Source: Kluyvera georgiana ATCC 51603
Lineage (GTDB): Bacteria; Pseudomonadota; Gammaproteobacteria; Enterobacterales; Enterobacteriaceae
DNA: 64,000 bases
Reading direction: 5' to 3'
NCBI RefSeq assembly: GCF_001654985.1
Contig: NZ_LXEU01000051.1
Coordinates: forward strand, 1-64,000
Shown: piece by piece, positions 37,784 to 45,949 of the stretch
Numbering within the stretch: the stretch's first letter is position 1
Layout: each line of letters begins with the position of its first letter
Translations under genes and position numbers: made by a program
The notes under the pieces: generated by a model
Database searches by the model: none
What the model was told of the DNA's origin: nothing
The model's input: only the letters and a program-made list of their open reading frames with translations

Positions 37784-39076
37784 TTACAAAGGCGTATAAT
37801 GATTTTTCAATTCACGACACCAATGTTTGATAGTTGTAGCACGTCGTTCAATCGTATCTCGACTTAGAGAGTGACATTGTTCCAGTAGGAAGTCTAAAGC
37901 ACTGTCTGGATCAACCTGAGATAAATGTTCAACATTCGCCCAATTTATCCAAGCCCAACCCACATGGCTCACTTCAAATTTTCTCGCTGCAATTTTATGC
38001 CTTGTCGCCTCGTCACTTTGTACGAGTTGTTGGCCAGACGTCGTAACATTACCAAAGCTATCAAGTAATCCCAAAACTTTAGCAGCATGTTTATAATAGT
38101 AGATATGTCTATCTTGTAAGCCAGTATTAACTGGAGTAAGTGGCTCCCCACTCCAAACAATTTCTACTAATTTATAAACCGTCTCCAGGACATCTGCTTG
38201 AGGTATTTGATGCCCCCCAACCAATAAAGTAGAAAGACGCGATAGATTTTTTAAATAGAACTCAGCACCAGCTTTTGTAACAACAAGAACTAACTCACCT
38301 GTCTGGTTGCTATTGAGTTCCATATTCGTGCCTGTCTCGACTATGGATTGTAAGAGATCTGTCAAAGCTTGAACATCAATACCTTTTTCGAAAATAAAGG
38401 GGATGATATCCGCTCTCAACTCTATCAGTCTGCTTAACTCTCTAAATATTTCTTCAAAGGAATGTAATTCCTCAGCTTTAAAAGAAATAATAAAGGAACC
38501 AGGCCGCGCATCTACAGGCCGTAATTTATCTTTGCATTTTGCCATTTCCAGCATTCGGTCATAAAGATCGCTGAATCTGTCACATACATTTGACACATGA
38601 CTCAAGACTAAATTTTTTGCGTTTTTCCTTGAGCTTTTTTCTAAATGAATCTCATGAGTTGAGTAAGTAATAGCCTCACCCAGCCTTCCACTTGGCATTA
38701 CTGGAACCACCGAACTTATATAAAGCTCAGAAGCGGGTAAAGGTAATTCAAATATTTCAGCCAGATTTTTATTCAGCCAAGTAACATTACTTGTGCGATC
38801 GTAAGGTATGTGAGCTTCATAGAAAAAGCTTTGCTCCTGATTAATTAGAGCATCACGAATACATATTCTTTTTCTCTCAATCAACTCTAACCTGCCTGGA
38901 GAGATTGGTATGATATACCAACTATCACATTCATCATCCTCACCAATCCAGTAAACGATAAAAAGTGTACTAACTTCATTTTCTACTGAAAAGAAGCGAG
39001 GCTCCTCGAAGAACTCATAGACTCTTTTGTAACATAGAGTTCCCATCATTGTATTAGGTAGAAAAACGTTACTCAT
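37784..39076 (-). CDS. Accessory protein, 430 aa, DUF6575-like N terminus
   Basis: The first 100 residues (KRVYEFFEEPRFFSVENEVS, FIVYWIGEDDECDSWYIIPI, RKRICIRDALINQEQSFFYE) resemble the DUF6575 domain as I remember it. A helical middle (about 150-250) follows. From about 325 (LQDRHIYYYKHAAKVLGLLD ... VTTSGQQLVQ) there is a winged-helix-like module of a kind found at the ends of restriction- and defence-associated proteins. AT-rich, own terminator, placed between lysis genes and cos. The upstream gene overlaps it by 4 bases. Function unknown; defence is a plausible inference. Confidence 0.72.
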   Translation of the reverse strand: MSNVFLPNTMMGTLCYKRVYEFFEEPRFFSVENEVSTLFIVYWIGEDDECDSWYIIPISPGRLELIERKRICIRDALINQEQSFFYEAHIPYDRTSNVTWLNKNLAEIFELPLPASELYISSVVPVMPSGRLGEAITYSTHEIHLEKSSRKNAKNLVLSHVSNVCDRFSDLYDRMLEMAKCKDKLRPVDARPGSFIISFKAEELHSFEEIFRELSRLIELRADIIPFIFEKGIDVQALTDLLQSIVETGTNMELNSNQTGELVLVVTKAGAEFYLKNLSRLSTLLVGGHQIPQADVLETVYKLVEIVWSGEPLTPVNTGLQDRHIYYYKHAAKVLGLLDSFGNVTTSGQQLVQSDEATRHKIAARKFEVSHVGWAWINWANVEHLSQVDPDSALDFLLEQCHSLSRDTIERRATTIKHWCRELKNHYTPL

Positions 39077-39495
39077 ACGCCTTCTCCTATACAGTGAAAT
39101 TGTTCATGAATAGAACTATTACGCTTGAGCCAAATTGTGTAGTGAGCTGGGTCGGCAAATGTTTTTTTCATCACTCCAAAGACGGAGCTGACCTGACCAC
39201 TAGCAACGAGTCGATTACCAAGAGCAGCTGGGAATTTAGCTTTTGCGTCGGTAGCCCCGCGTGATTCTGAAAAGAATGATGTTCCATAGACACACTGAAG
39301 TGCTTCCCCACGACACTTCTTGTGTCGTTGTGGATACTCTTCATGTGTAGAGAGGAAACATGCAGGGGTTGGGGGATTTGCCCTAACTAAGCGATAAAAC
39401 TCACCCTCAGCGTCAACAGCTGATGTCGGAGGCACTCCAACCGGGAAAAAATCGGGCCAAGAATCCTCTTCAAGTTCAACAGCTACTTCTGACAT
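39073..39495 (-). CDS. Accessory partner protein, about 140 aa
   Basis: From the ATG at 39493-39495 it begins MSEVAVELEEDSWPDFFPVG and continues with PPTPACFLSTHEE, several Cys/His residues and a basic C terminus. A longer frame starts at 39591, but its 32 extra residues look non-coding. Its stop overlaps the 430-aa gene's start (ATGA), so the two are made together. I do not recognise the family. Confidence 0.68.
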   Translation of the reverse strand: MSEVAVELEEDSWPDFFPVGVPPTSAVDAEGEFYRLVRANPPTPACFLSTHEEYPQRHKKCRGEALQCVYGTSFFSESRGATDAKAKFPAALGNRLVASGQVSSVFGVMKKTFADPAHYTIWLKRNSSIHEQFHCIGEGV

Positions 39496-39681
39496 AAAAT
39501 CATTCCGTGTAGTCAAAGAAAAAACTGCCAACACGATAGCATTTATAATTTTGATCAAAAAAGGCGGTTGGCATCGGTTGCAATATAGCAAAAGTAGACA
39601 ATTTGTGAACCCAGTTGTGCAAGATTAGCGCTCGCAATTCACAATACCTGCTGCGTCACCAGCTCAACATCATCATGCCAA

Positions 39682-40188
39682 CTATTTAATATGTCCTGAG
39701 TTCCTCACTGAGCCGTAAATCCGTTCACACGTCATTCCGGCCCTGTAACTTTCGTCAGCTCGTCCAGCATAATACCGAGCTTCTTCTGCAAGACTTCCGA
39801 GCATGTCGGCGAGCATTGCGCCGTCGGCTCCGGCTGTTTTGCTTCTGACGGAAGCGGCAAGATCTGCGGTGTGCTTTGCGGCGTCCAGGCGGGTAGCGAG
39901 GTTTCTTGCTTGCTGTTGCAGCTGGCTAACAGTGGTAGCCAAGCCAGCAGAAGTAATGGCAGCGCTCGCTGCTTTAGCTTGAGCATCTTTAACAGCCTCA
40001 TCACGGGCTATTGTTCGCCCTTGTTCAATCATGCGAGCAGCGGTCTGTGCGTTCGCTTCCTGTGAAGATTCCGCGCTATCCCGGTCAGCCCACTTTATTT
40101 TCCAGCTGCGGTTCGCCCACTCACTACCAGCGAGGAACGCACCAGACAATGCGACAACCACGATGATGCAGATGCTGGTGGGCTTCAC
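39682..40188 (-). CDS. Rz: Rz-type spanin, inner-membrane subunit
   Basis: About 168 residues from a GTG at 40186-40188 that overlaps the endolysin stop (GTGA). N-terminal anchor [18 protein letters not shown] followed by long coiled coil ([20 protein letters not shown]). With Rz1 it spans the periplasm and fuses the membranes at lysis. Confidence 0.9.
   Translation of the reverse strand: MKPTSICIIVVVALSGAFLAGSEWANRSWKIKWADRDSAESSQEANAQTAARMIEQGRTIARDEAVKDAQAKAASAAITSAGLATTVSQLQQQARNLATRLDAAKHTADLAASVRSKTAGADGAMLADMLGSLAEEARYYAGRADESYRAGMTCERIYGSVRNSGHIK
39732..40004 (-). CDS. Rz1: Rz1-type spanin, outer-membrane lipoprotein
   Basis: About 84-90 residues, wholly nested in Rz in another frame. 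Signal [15 protein letters not shown] with lipobox LASC, then Pro-rich sequence ([17 protein letters not shown]), the Rz1 pattern. The first or third Met could be the start. Confidence 0.88.
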   Translation of the reverse strand: MMRLLKMLKLKQRALPLLLLAWLPLLASCNSKQETSLPAWTPQSTPQILPLPSEAKQPEPTAQCSPTCSEVLQKKLGIMLDELTKVTGPE

Positions 40189-40724
40189 TGGTCTATCCCC
40201 CAGCACGTCAGCGCGCTTTCCTGGTCCCGTCGTTCTACCTGCCCATAGCAGCCATTCTTCTGGCCTTTGGTCAGGCGGCAATCGCGGCCACCGTCTTTAA
40301 TCCACCAGCGGATAGCTTCACAGGCTCCTTTCGTATCGCCAGCGTTCATGCGCTTATAGAACGTTGATGGGTAGCATTTGCCCGGTCCGATGTTGTAAGG
40401 GCAGAACGATGCAATGCCGACCTTCTGCGGTTCCGTCAGCGGTACCTTGATATTGCGGTCAACCCACGCCAGTGCCTTGTCGCGCTCAATGGCGTTAACC
40501 TTCTTGCATTGGGCCTCGGTTGCAGTTTGACCTTTCACAACGGGCTTACCGTCGATTACGGTGACGCCGTGACATAGCGACCAGACACCACCGGGATCGA
40601 CAACAGCCACCAGCGCATTGCCTTCTTTTTCGTTAATGAATTGGTCAAACAATGCCTCCGCTGTAGCACCAGCACCGATAAGCGCAAGCATGGCGGCGCT
40701 CAGCTTTGTTTTTGTCGATGCCAT
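40185..40724 (-). CDS. R: SAR endolysin (R21-type muramidase)
   Basis: 179 residues. N-terminal signal-anchor-release segment ([20 protein letters not shown]) and a glycoside hydrolase 24 fold with the E-D-T triad in NEKEGN, VVDPGG and HGVTV. It is exported, held in the membrane and released when the pinholin depolarises it. Start chosen at 40722-40724, next to the holin stop. Confidence 0.93.
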   Translation of the reverse strand: MASTKTKLSAAMLALIGAGATAEALFDQFINEKEGNALVAVVDPGGVWSLCHGVTVIDGKPVVKGQTATEAQCKKVNAIERDKALAWVDRNIKVPLTEPQKVGIASFCPYNIGPGKCYPSTFYKRMNAGDTKGACEAIRWWIKDGGRDCRLTKGQKNGCYGQVERRDQESALTCWGIDQ

Positions 40725-40725
40725 A

Positions 40726-40974
40726 TTAATGATCCTGTGGTGGTGAAGTGATGTAGCCACGCGCAAGGGCATCTTCGTATGCCTTCGTCTGCCGTCGTTT
40801 GAAGTAAAGGTTGGTGAAGAAGGTCGCTATGCCCAGAACTACGCCACTCACAAGAGCTATAAAGTTCCAGTCAAGCCCATGAAACCAGTCATAGACGCGC
40901 GCTAACCCTGTGCAAATTAGGCCGCCTGACGTGCAGTACGTGGCCGCCGAAAAGATTTTGTCAGGCATTTTCAT
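40726..40974 (-). CDS. S: Pinholin (S21-type)
   Basis: 82 residues with two hydrophobic segments (about 8-25 and 37-57), ending in ATFFTNLYFKRR, a pattern of phage 21 S. MKMPDK at the start may allow dual starts (holin and antiholin). Small pores trigger the SAR endolysin. Confidence 0.9.
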   Translation of the reverse strand: MKMPDKIFSAATYCTSGGLICTGLARVYDWFHGLDWNFIALVSGVVLGIATFFTNLYFKRRQTKAYEDALARGYITSPPQDH

Positions 40975-41009
40975 AGTCTCTCACCTCGCTGCGTGGCGGG
41001 TGCTGTGTG

Positions 41010-41091
41010 TGATGGAAGGGATCAGGCCCGTGGGCTCTAAGGTAAAGGGGGATGTAAGAAGTGATTCCCGGACCCTGAAATAAAAAAGGCC
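41010..41091 (-). repeat. Late-leader repeat, copy 1
   Basis: Shares with 41822-41909 the blocks CAGGCYCG, GGGCTCT-AGGTAAA, GTGATTCCCGGA-CCTGAAA and AAAAAGGCC, with the terminator at one edge. Confidence 0.75.
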
Positions 41092-41109
41092 CACTCAGAT
41101 GAGCAGGCC
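41082..41109 (-). terminator. Late-leader terminator 3
   Basis: Minus strand GGCC-T-GCTCATCTGAGT-GGGCC followed by TTTTTT. Confidence 0.85.
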
Positions 41110-41278
41110 AAGGTAAGGGGTGCAGCGCCGGGTGCCTCCCGGTGAATCAGCCAGTCAACTGATCCGCGCGCATTTGTGCATTCATCGTTCTGACTGTACG
41201 CCCCTCCGCACAGGGGGATTCGCTGCACAAATAAATTAAATCTATTTCATAAGCATCGTCAATGCTTACCAACACGGG

Positions 41279-41440
41279 TCAATAATCTTTAAAGCAGAAT
41301 GCCCCTGCAATCAGAACCACCACAGCCACCAGGAGCAAAATTGTCATTATCATTTTTTTCTCCAGACTGTAGGCAATCATTGCTAACGCTAACAGCAGTA
41401 TTGATGAGATGGGCCATGTGCTTTCAAAGAAAAACAGCAT
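41279..41440 (-). CDS. 53-residue double-pass membrane peptide in the late leader
   Basis: Too short for routine calling. Begins MLFFFESTWPISSILLLALA, has a Lys-rich turn (SLEKKM) and a second hydrophobic helix (TILLLVAVVVLIAGAFCF), ending KDY. A weak GTGAG site precedes the first ATG; the internal ATG at 41351-41353 has a better GGAG site and would yield a 24-residue single-pass peptide. It could modulate lysis, but that is a guess from position. Confidence 0.5.
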   Translation of the reverse strand: MLFFFESTWPISSILLLALAMIAYSLEKKMIMTILLLVAVVVLIAGAFCFKDY

Positions 41441-41821
41441 ATTGATTACTCACAAATTACTGTACTCACCCTAAGACTACGTGAATACATATAGAGTTAC
41501 CAGCCACACTCTCGCGGTGGCCACGCTCATGCCCTTGAGGTGCTGTCGCTCTATCGCCGCTGATAACCGGTACGCGTCTGGCGTTCGCGCTGCTTTACCG
41601 GAGCTATTTTTGATATAGGAACCTTAACCCATCGCTACACAGGCTCGCTCAATGGCGACTCAGGGCAGCATCATGACTGCTGCTTTGCCTTTCGGCTGCG
41701 GTCTGTGCGTTTACTGGTGCATTTTCTTACCCTCCAGAAACGCAAAATCTCCGGCTATTGCCAGAAACAGGATCGGACATAATCCCACCATTGATATTGC
41801 TGTGAGTCCTCTCAGAAAAAT

Positions 41822-41909
41822 TAATGAGGGGAGTAAAGGTCAGGCTCGCGGGCTCTTAGGTAAAAGGTCATTAATGAGTGATTCCCGGAGCCTGAAAATT
41901 AAAAAGGCC
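41822..41909 (-). repeat. Late-leader repeat, copy 2
   Basis: Diverged direct copy of 41010-41091, about 810 bases away, with its own terminator. Confidence 0.75.
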
Positions 41910-41926
41910 ACCAGATGGCAGCCTTT
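41901..41926 (-). terminator. Late-leader terminator 2
   Basis: Minus strand AAAGGC-TGCCATCTGGTG-GCCTTTTTAA. Confidence 0.8.
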
Positions 41927-42023
41927 ATATGAAGTGAAAATGTTGTGTGTTCTTGCGAGGAACGGCGATGTGACAGGGGTACTGATGCAATGCATCCCGC
42001 GAATACCCCTGTCGTATCGCCGC

Positions 42024-42050
42024 AAAACAAAAGCCCCGACTGGCGGGGCT
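42024..42050 (-). terminator. Late-leader terminator 1 (tR'-like)
   Basis: Minus strand AGCCCCG-CCAGT-CGGGGCTTTTGTTTT, about 60-85 bases after the predicted late start point, the place of tR' in lambdoid phages. Confidence 0.85.
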
Positions 42051-42117
42051 CTCGCTATATTCAAATTGTCGCTTAACGTCGCTGCCATCGTGGCGCAGCT
42101 CTGCCAAGCATGAATGA

Positions 42118-42145
42118 ATTATCTGATTTTCTGGTCAGTTTTCAA
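42118..42145 (-). promoter_or_regulatory. Late promoter (pR'-type)
   Basis: Minus strand TTGAAA (42140-42145), 16-base spacer, GATAAT (42118-42123), 40 bases after the stop of the putative antiterminator gene. Confidence 0.7.
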
Positions 42146-42184
42146 CAAAAAAACGAATTTAGAGCACAAATAGCTAAAACACCT

Positions 42185-42784
42185 TTACTTTTCCATCAGC
42201 TTACGGGATGAGAGAAACACCTTTGCCCGGAAAATCTCAAGGCACCAGCGAACCCGCTTCCGGGCCTCTCCATCAGTCAACCAGGGGGCGATCGACTGTA
42301 GTTCCCTGGTAATATCCGCTATTTTTTTTCGCGTGGTGTAATACTGAAGGCCAATAACGTAGACGGGATCGTTGATATCAAAGGCCGACAGTACAGACTC
42401 TTCTATAAAATCCACATCATCATTAGTCATTGCCTCATCAATGATACTGTGTGGCGCTTGAGGCCAGAGTATGCAATGCGCTCTCTTTAAAGCCTGCTCA
42501 CCTTTGAAACCCTCGCGCCTTGCCTGGTCAAGAGCAACTGTAAATCGCTCCAGAGCTTTGTCTGACCAGCGGCCCCTTCTGATTACGTTCCAGCATGCAT
42601 GCTCGCGCGGCATACGCGGGGCGGCTCCGCCCCGAACACCTTCCCCCCATGTTGAAAGCAATGATTTTATCCATGCGGACTGAATGCAGGTTAGGAGCAT
42701 ACTTTTACCCAGCCAGCTTTTGCGGGGCGCGGCGGCGACAGTGGCGAGCCCTTGTTGGTGCAGACGGCGTTGACGTGGTGTCAT
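42185..42784 (-). CDS. Putative late antiterminator, DUF1133-like (Q position)
   Basis: 199 residues, basic N terminus (MTPRQRRLHQQGLATVAAAP), then KRAHCILWPQAP and YYTTRKKIADITRELQSIAP, followed by WLTDGEARKRV, which I recall from DUF1133 proteins. It is the last early gene, directly before the late promoter, where lambda has Q. The role as antiterminator is inferred from place. Confidence 0.7.
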   Translation of the reverse strand: MTPRQRRLHQQGLATVAAAPRKSWLGKSMLLTCIQSAWIKSLLSTWGEGVRGGAAPRMPREHACWNVIRRGRWSDKALERFTVALDQARREGFKGEQALKRAHCILWPQAPHSIIDEAMTNDDVDFIEESVLSAFDINDPVYVIGLQYYTTRKKIADITRELQSIAPWLTDGEARKRVRWCLEIFRAKVFLSSRKLMEK

Positions 42785-42796
42785 GATGATTCTCCT

Positions 42797-43846
42797 TTAC
42801 GCCAGAACGCCGAGCGCATAGGCCCGGTCCAGCAATTGAATGATTAACACTGGCTGCGGCGCATACTCGCGCTCGAATGCGGCGGGATTATCATGTAACT
42901 GCCGATGATGAACCCGGCATAGCGGTATGGTGAAAATGTCGTGGGCTTTGGTTGCCATCCCGCCCTGTCCCCATCCGATAAGATGGTGGGCATCATCTGC
43001 CGGCTGTCCACAGCACGCGCACGGCTGGGTTTTAACCCACTCAATAAAGCGCGGAGAGATCCAGCGAATACGCTTAGGCCGCGCGAATAATGTGGCCGGG
43101 GCTTCGGCGTCTACCTGAACCTGAACAACTGGTTTTACGGTTTTTGGTTGCGGTTGTGGTTCAGCCGCGGCTGGGCGAGCGGGAACAAGACTAATGCGTT
43201 CCGCGAGTATGTCCGCTGCAGGACGTGACGGAACTATCTCGCTTTCTTTGTAGACTGACTGGATAGGATCATCTTTGAGGCCAAGGGAGCGGCTCGCCAT
43301 ATTTTCAGTTATGGCATCGCCTATCCCCTCAGACACTGCCCACCAGCACAACTCAGCCAGCGAAAGCATTCTGTCAGCCGCGCAGCCGGTTTTGATCCGC
43401 ACACATTCAATCACCCAATCAGTGAGGTTTCTGGCGATCAAATCATCCAGAACTTTGTCGCTCTGGTTGCGTAATTCGTTGTCACAATGCCAACAGGCAA
43501 CTATCGCCCCCGGTTCATGCCGGAACATAACCAGCTCGCGGTGGTGGTAGTTGCTGTGTGGCCACTGGCATTTTGAAACATGCCGCCCCAGCCAGTCTTC
43601 AAGCGCCGACACGCCACCAGCAGCGCGAACAACACGCGGATCCAGAAAGAAAGAGGTTAATGTCGGGTCTTCCGCCAGTAACTGGCGAGCATCCGCTATT
43701 TTTCCCGACGGTAAATCCTTCATGGAGTCCGGTTGCTGTTCTATCAGAACGCGGCCGGCGCTGAACAAGCCCATTAGCTCCTTGCCAGGCTTCAGCAGAA
43801 CAATTCCCATATGACGGGCAATCTCAGGCATCAGGAGAGCTCGCAC
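42797..43846 (-). CDS. DUF968-family protein with HNH-like C terminus
   Basis: 349 residues. N-terminal DUF968-type region (MGIVLLKPGKELMGLF; PHSNYHHRELVMFRHEPG), a Pro/Ala-rich linker around 215-240, and a C-terminal CxxC...HHLIGWGQGG...CRVHHRQLHDN zinc/HNH-like module. Common between rusA and Q in lambdoid phages; function unknown, perhaps recombination. The start is GTG with a GGGAGGGG site, giving MRALLMPE. Confidence 0.82.
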   Translation of the reverse strand: MRALLMPEIARHMGIVLLKPGKELMGLFSAGRVLIEQQPDSMKDLPSGKIADARQLLAEDPTLTSFFLDPRVVRAAGGVSALEDWLGRHVSKCQWPHSNYHHRELVMFRHEPGAIVACWHCDNELRNQSDKVLDDLIARNLTDWVIECVRIKTGCAADRMLSLAELCWWAVSEGIGDAITENMASRSLGLKDDPIQSVYKESEIVPSRPAADILAERISLVPARPAAAEPQPQPKTVKPVVQVQVDAEAPATLFARPKRIRWISPRFIEWVKTQPCACCGQPADDAHHLIGWGQGGMATKAHDIFTIPLCRVHHRQLHDNPAAFEREYAPQPVLIIQLLDRAYALGVLA

Positions 43847-44208
43847 GATTCCCCCTCCCGGATGATCATCTTTCCGATTTCTCCCCAGATTTTGGTTACA
43901 CGGCCATCCCAGATATGGCTATCTTCGCCAAAAATGGCATCCAGCAGCGCCTTCTCTAAATTATCTTTATCGGGCTTTTGCTGGTGGGGCTTCCCGTCCA
44001 TCAGGGACCGTTTCTTTTTGCTCCAGCTCGGCGGCATCGGCAGCACAAAAATAACGTGATACCCACTTTCCGGGAGCGAAACATTGTTCAACCTCACCTC
44101 ATCACAGAAAGCACGGTACCGGAGAACCTCCGGGCGCTTTTTCCATTTATCGGCGCGGGTCATTCGTGGTTTGCCCAGTGGGGTAATGTTGAAAACCTTC
44201 TCGTTCAT
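43831..44208 (-). CDS. rusA: RusA-type Holliday junction resolvase
   Basis: 125 residues. MNEKVFNITPLGKPRMTRAD start and the acidic catalytic cluster KPDKDNLEKALLDAIFGEDS. Cuts four-way junctions formed in phage recombination. The ATG at 44206-44208 has a GAGGGGGG site and lies inside the end of the preceding gene; earlier frame extensions are rejected. Confidence 0.93.
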   Translation of the reverse strand: MNEKVFNITPLGKPRMTRADKWKKRPEVLRYRAFCDEVRLNNVSLPESGYHVIFVLPMPPSWSKKKRSLMDGKPHQQKPDKDNLEKALLDAIFGEDSHIWDGRVTKIWGEIGKMIIREGESCELS

Positions 44209-44405
44209 TTCCCCCCTCGCGAGCACATAGAGCGCTGTGTACGCTGGTGGCCGTTTGATACAGGCAGGAACGCTGATACAACCCAAAAGCGGGGATCAAC
44301 ATCGAGGCTTTTTTCTACGGTGATGTTATTCGCACGATAACGGGCCACCAGCTCTTCGGCCTGTTCTTCGGTAAGGTTGTCCTGGTAGAACCAGTCTCTT
44401 TTCAT
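44205..44405 (-). CDS. Small phage protein (66 aa), unknown
   Basis: MKRDWFYQDNLTEEQAEELV start, ATGA overlap with rusA. The upstream part of the open frame lacks a usable site. A conserved type of rusA neighbour, no known role. Confidence 0.65.
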   Translation of the reverse strand: MKRDWFYQDNLTEEQAEELVARYRANNITVEKSLDVDPRFWVVSAFLPVSNGHQRTQRSMCSRGGK

Positions 44406-44532
44406 ACCGTACCCCGGCAGAAAAAAGACAAAAAGAAACCGCTGACGTGGCTGCACATCAGGAAGTAATTCGTAGTGTGTATTTTTTGCGCCATGGTGTC
44501 TCCGTGGCGCAGCAGGTATAGGTTGTTCAGGC

Positions 44533-44790
44533 CTATGACGGGAGTTTAGCAGAACCAGACGGAATGAGGTAACCGGATCTGGACTTCGCCATTTCAATCA
44601 TTTGTGCGAATAATGACGGAGTGCCGACAATTTCATCTGGCTGCAATGGCATGAAAGAAACCATATCGCCGCGGCGGTACATCAAAGCACGTTCAGTTAC
44701 GGGGAATGACGCCAGCCTGGCGACTATAACGCCGTCATCACACCTGATTACAACATACCCACGGTCAGGCATATTCTGTTTTTGTTCCAC
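44533..44790 (-). CDS. Phage protein of unknown function (85 aa)
   Basis: GTG start after GCGAGGG; MEQKQNMPDRGYVVIRCDDG, beta-rich. No family recognised. Confidence 0.6.
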   Translation of the reverse strand: MEQKQNMPDRGYVVIRCDDGVIVARLASFPVTERALMYRRGDMVSFMPLQPDEIVGTPSLFAQMIEMAKSRSGYLIPSGSAKLPS

Positions 44791-44827
44791 TAAAAAACCC
44801 TCGCTACGGCAATGTGTCAGCGTCGAA

Positions 44828-45061
44828 TTAATAAAACCAGTCGTCTGCGCTTTCCCACGTTTCCTGCAGGATTTCCTCTACTCGCTTTTTGTCGCCATCT
44901 GCTCCCCCGATAACGCTGAGGCCATCAGAACCCGCACGGCGCACAATCAGCCTGCAATCGTCATAGTTCTGATTCAGGCGGCGAAGCAGTTCAGTTTGCA
45001 GCGCAGCTTCTGCGCCAGTGGGCAGTTTTTTGGTTTTGTCGATCGTCACTTCAACTTTCAT
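44828..45061 (-). CDS. dinI: DinI-family SOS modulator
   Basis: 77 residues: MKVEVTIDKTKKLPTGAEAA and an acidic C-terminal helix EEILQETWESADDWFY. DinI binds RecA filaments and tunes the SOS response and LexA/UmuD cleavage. A LexA box lies 19 bases before the ATG. Phages often use such genes to control induction. Confidence 0.88.
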   Translation of the reverse strand: MKVEVTIDKTKKLPTGAEAALQTELLRRLNQNYDDCRLIVRRAGSDGLSVIGGADGDKKRVEEILQETWESADDWFY

Positions 45062-45081
45062 AATTCCTCCCGCTCAAAATA

Positions 45082-45097
45082 CTGTATAAATAAACAG
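45082..45097. promoter_or_regulatory. LexA box of the dinI-like gene
   Basis: CTGTATAAATAAACAG, extended symmetry TACTG...CAGTA; fits CTG-N10-CAG. Confidence 0.9.
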
Positions 45098-45211
45098 TAT
45101 ACCCATACGGGAGATTTATCAATCCCGGAAAAGCATTTTTTGTGAAAGTTACCCCATTGTTTCCATTGTGTTTTTATACCAGTAACAAAAAACCCGCCGG
45201 AGCGGGTCATG

Positions 45212-45466
45212 TCAGGGTTTAAGCTCGAAATCATCATCAAATATTGGTTGGGCGCTCATCGACTCATAGTGGTTGATGTATTCGATCCCCTCTCTGAGTG
45301 ACGTAGGGTACGGAAACTCGAATACAAAACAGTCTTCATAAGCCCGACCAAACCACCATCCTCCGCCGTAAATTTTTGCGCGCTGAAAGAAAATCCACTT
45401 ACCTGGAATAATACGATCCAACACGTTGCCACGGTGAACGACGTCGTAATTAGCACTACTACCCAT
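45212..45466 (-). CDS. LexA-box-controlled protein of unknown function (84 aa)
   Basis: Begins MGSSANYDVVHRGNVLDRII and has a WWFGRAYEDCFVFEFPYP core and an acidic tail. The ATG at 45464-45466 follows GCGAGGTG. An alternative reading frame over the same bases is less convincing. A LexA box lies 24 bases upstream, so it should be induced by DNA damage together with the dinI-like gene. Confidence 0.7.
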   Translation of the reverse strand: MGSSANYDVVHRGNVLDRIIPGKWIFFQRAKIYGGGWWFGRAYEDCFVFEFPYPTSLREGIEYINHYESMSAQPIFDDDFELKP

Positions 45467-45490
45467 AGTGGCACCTCGCCAACAAAAACA

Positions 45491-45506
45491 CTGTACATAC
45501 AAACAG
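45491..45506. promoter_or_regulatory. Second LexA box
   Basis: CTGTACATACAAACAG, CTG-N10-CAG, directly before the 84-aa gene. Confidence 0.88.
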
Positions 45507-45769
45507 TATTATTTCGCTAATGAGGTGTCAAATGTAGGGGGGGGTGGGATGAAGAAAAAAAGCTAAATGCTACTTTTGAGCGGAAATTTCACGCTCGATC
45601 AAATTTTCATTTTTTTTTGCAAATTATTGACATTCCCGCCAGTCCTTATGCGCCGTGGACTTAGCCTTTTTTTCCCTTTAACAACCTCAATTTAACGTCA
45701 AAAACAACCCTTGTACTGAAAAGAATCCCCACTAGAATACTAACCATATAGAACAACTAATTAATTCAA

Positions 45770-45796
45770 AACCACTACATGTAGTGGTTATCCACA
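45770..45796. repeat. 20-bp palindrome abutting a DnaA box
   Basis: AACCACTACATGTAGTGGTT (45770-45789) overlaps TTATCCACA (45788-45796). Confidence 0.7.
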
Positions 45797-45822
45797 GGTT
45801 GTTTTGCTTTGCGGTAGAAATG

Positions 45823-45849
45823 AAAAAACCCGGTTGACTAGACCGGGTT
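45823..45849 (-). terminator. Terminator of the antitoxin RNA
   Basis: Minus strand AACCCGG-TCTAGTCAA-CCGGGTTTTTTC. Confidence 0.85.
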
Positions 45850-45912
45850 CTTCAGTCGGTAAACAGAGTTCGCACCTCTGCTTACCTTGCCAAATGTATC
45901 TGGCGACTGAGG
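45823..45912 (-). ncRNA. Predicted antitoxin small RNA of a type I TA module
   Basis: Minus-strand transcript of about 85-90 nt. Promoter candidate TTGAAG-17-TAAGCT lies just upstream (complement of about 45913-45942). The RNA would begin with the complement of 45888-45908, which can pair with 46054-46074 of the toxin mRNA over 21 bases (one G-U). Then a stem GGTAAGCAGAG/CTCTGTTTACC and the terminator AACCCGG-TCTAGTCAA-CCGGGTTTTTTC. Layout equals IstR-1/tisB and Orz/zor. 5' end inferred. Confidence 0.65.
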
Positions 45913-45949
45913 TAAGCTTAAACAATTGACGTGGATTCTTCAAGCGACC

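Larger units (their letters stand above)
41010..42117 (-). other. Late-operon leader between late promoter and lysis genes
   Basis: More than 1 kb of mostly untranslated sequence carrying three intrinsic terminators in series, a 19-bp-arm inverted repeat (41963-41981 with 42004-42022, three central mismatches), two diverged copies of a 70-80 base element, and one small membrane ORF. This is what a Q-type antiterminator would have to read through. Confidence 0.7.

Noticed and set aside
39496..39591. N-terminal 32 residues of the long frame of the accessory partner gene
   Set aside because: Poor site and non-coding look; the ATG at 39495 fits better.
41652..42113. 153-codon rightward ORF across the late leader
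   Set aside because: Opposes the late transcript and runs through terminators and repeat elements.
45788..45796. DnaA box as proof of a second origin
   Set aside because: A single 9-base match next to a palindrome is weak; no AT-rich unwinding region or further boxes seen.
45850..45912. tRNA-like fold in the stem GGTAAGCAGAG region
   Set aside because: No TTCRANY arm or CCA stem; better explained as a small RNA stem-loop.
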